A DNA stretch of 64,000 nucleotides, taken from the NCBI RefSeq assembly GCF_033097365.1, contig NZ_AP028461.1, forward strand, positions 7,626,001 through 7,690,000. Reading direction: 5' to 3'. Shown piece after piece: positions 63,700 to 64,000 of the stretch. Both the position numbers and the translations under genes were made by a program. Positions within the stretch are counted from its first letter, which is position 1. Each line of letters opens with the position of its first letter. Source of the stretch: Actinoplanes sichuanensis. GTDB taxonomy: Bacteria > Actinomycetota > Actinomycetes > Mycobacteriales > Micromonosporaceae. Below the pieces are notes generated by a model. That model worked only from the letters and a program-made list of their open reading frames with translations. It was not told where the DNA came from and did no database searches.

Positions 63700-64000
63700 A
63701 TGCCCCTGTATCCACACCAGCCGCATCACCGACCCGAGTGGCCGCCGCCGCAGCTGCCACCGGCCGGCCCCGGCCTGCCCGGCTGGCTGGAGGAGCGGCT
63801 CTTCGACCAGCGGATCGTGATGATGCGCGGGCATCTCAGCGCGGAGACCGCGACCGGGATCGCGGCGGCGCTGCTCACCCTCGACTCGGCCGGGCCGGAG
63901 GTGGTTCACCTGCACGTGTCGAGTCCGGGCGGTGATCTCAGCGCCGCGTTGTCGGTGGTCGACGTGCTCGACGCGCTGGCCGCTCCGGTGCACGCGCTGG
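63700..64000 (+). CDS. ClpP-like serine protease (N-terminal part, cut by window edge)
   Basis: About 100 residues of a gene that runs off the right edge. ATG at 63700 after GGAGGTGA. A His/Pro-rich N terminus (MPLYPHQPHHRPEWPPPQL) precedes WLEERLFDQRIVMMRGHLSA and VHLHVSSPGGDLSAALSVVD, matching the ClpP start and the SPGG oxyanion-hole loop. The catalytic Ser lies beyond the window. The N terminus differs from housekeeping ClpP1/P2, suggesting an accessory paralogue. Confidence 0.85.
   Translation, partial: MPLYPHQPHHRPEWPPPQLPPAGPGLPGWLEERLFDQRIVMMRGHLSAETATGIAAALLTLDSAGPEVVHLHVSSPGGDLSAALSVVDVLDALAAPVHAL

Overview
The window is high-GC, densely coded DNA from an actinobacterium. RbpA, WhiA, OpcA, an actinobacterial-type SufR, the gap-pgk-tpiA-secG run and the whiA-yvcK-rapZ-uvrC run all point to Actinobacteria. 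The overall layout and the many GTG starts fit the Micromonosporaceae (an Actinoplanes- or Micromonospora-like genome). That family assignment is inference; no rRNA gene or other marker here proves it.

Region 1 (1-34657) is a conserved chromosomal core. On the minus strand sufR-sufB-sufD-Rieske-sufC-sufS form a coupled Fe-S assembly operon (sufS runs off the left edge). Then come ctaA (heme A synthase), an ATP-grasp gene with a small partner, and ctaB (heme O synthase). The plus-strand pentose-phosphate run is tkt-tal-zwf-opcA-pgl. It is followed by a SigE-family sigma factor with a membrane partner, a secreted Pro/Ala/Thr-rich protein, a GNAT acetyltransferase, rbpA, and the glycolytic run gap-pgk-tpiA with secG. 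Next are whiA, yvcK, rapZ, uvrC, a Rieske lipoprotein, uvrA, a polytopic membrane protein, rsgA and a metallo-beta-lactamase-fold hydrolase. Strong stem-loops sit at most convergent ends.

Region 2 (34664-35363) is a Phd-type antitoxin/PIN toxin pair with a perfect 14-bp palindrome just upstream of the antitoxin.

Region 3 (about 35371-55853) is accessory and is the reason to look at this window: a RiPP (ribosomally made, modified peptide) biosynthesis and export cluster. A minus-strand arm holds two precursor peptides with nitrile-hydratase-like (NHLP/proteusin-type) leaders. One has a C-terminal tail of Cys-Cys-Cys-Pro-Cys-Cys-Cys-Thr; the other has an Asn-rich tail with no Cys. Downstream lie a stand-alone YcaO, a TfuA-domain protein, a radical SAM protein with a CX4CX2C cluster motif, a 52-residue secreted peptide ending in GTGCCIGQPN, and a large LuxR-type ATPase regulator. 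The divergent plus-strand arm holds a lipoprotein, a leader-binding/YcaO cyclodehydratase fusion, a SagB-type azoline oxidase, an HlyD-like adaptor, and two NHLM-type ABC exporters (the first with a C39 leader peptidase). A MerR-type gene closes the cluster, with its stop codon abutting the last exporter's stop. The two YcaO systems imply two chemistries in one locus: azole formation on the Cys-rich precursor, and probably backbone thioamidation (TfuA/YcaO) plus a radical SAM step on the Asn-rich one. The enzyme-to-substrate pairing is inference.

Region 4 (56004-64000) has a second SigE-family sigma factor with a membrane partner, an acyltransferase-3 membrane enzyme, a 1582-residue fusion of Ser/Thr kinase, AAA ATPase, GAF and histidine kinase, and the start of a ClpP-like protease cut by the right edge. 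I saw no tRNA, rRNA, CRISPR array, insertion sequence or phage gene in the window.
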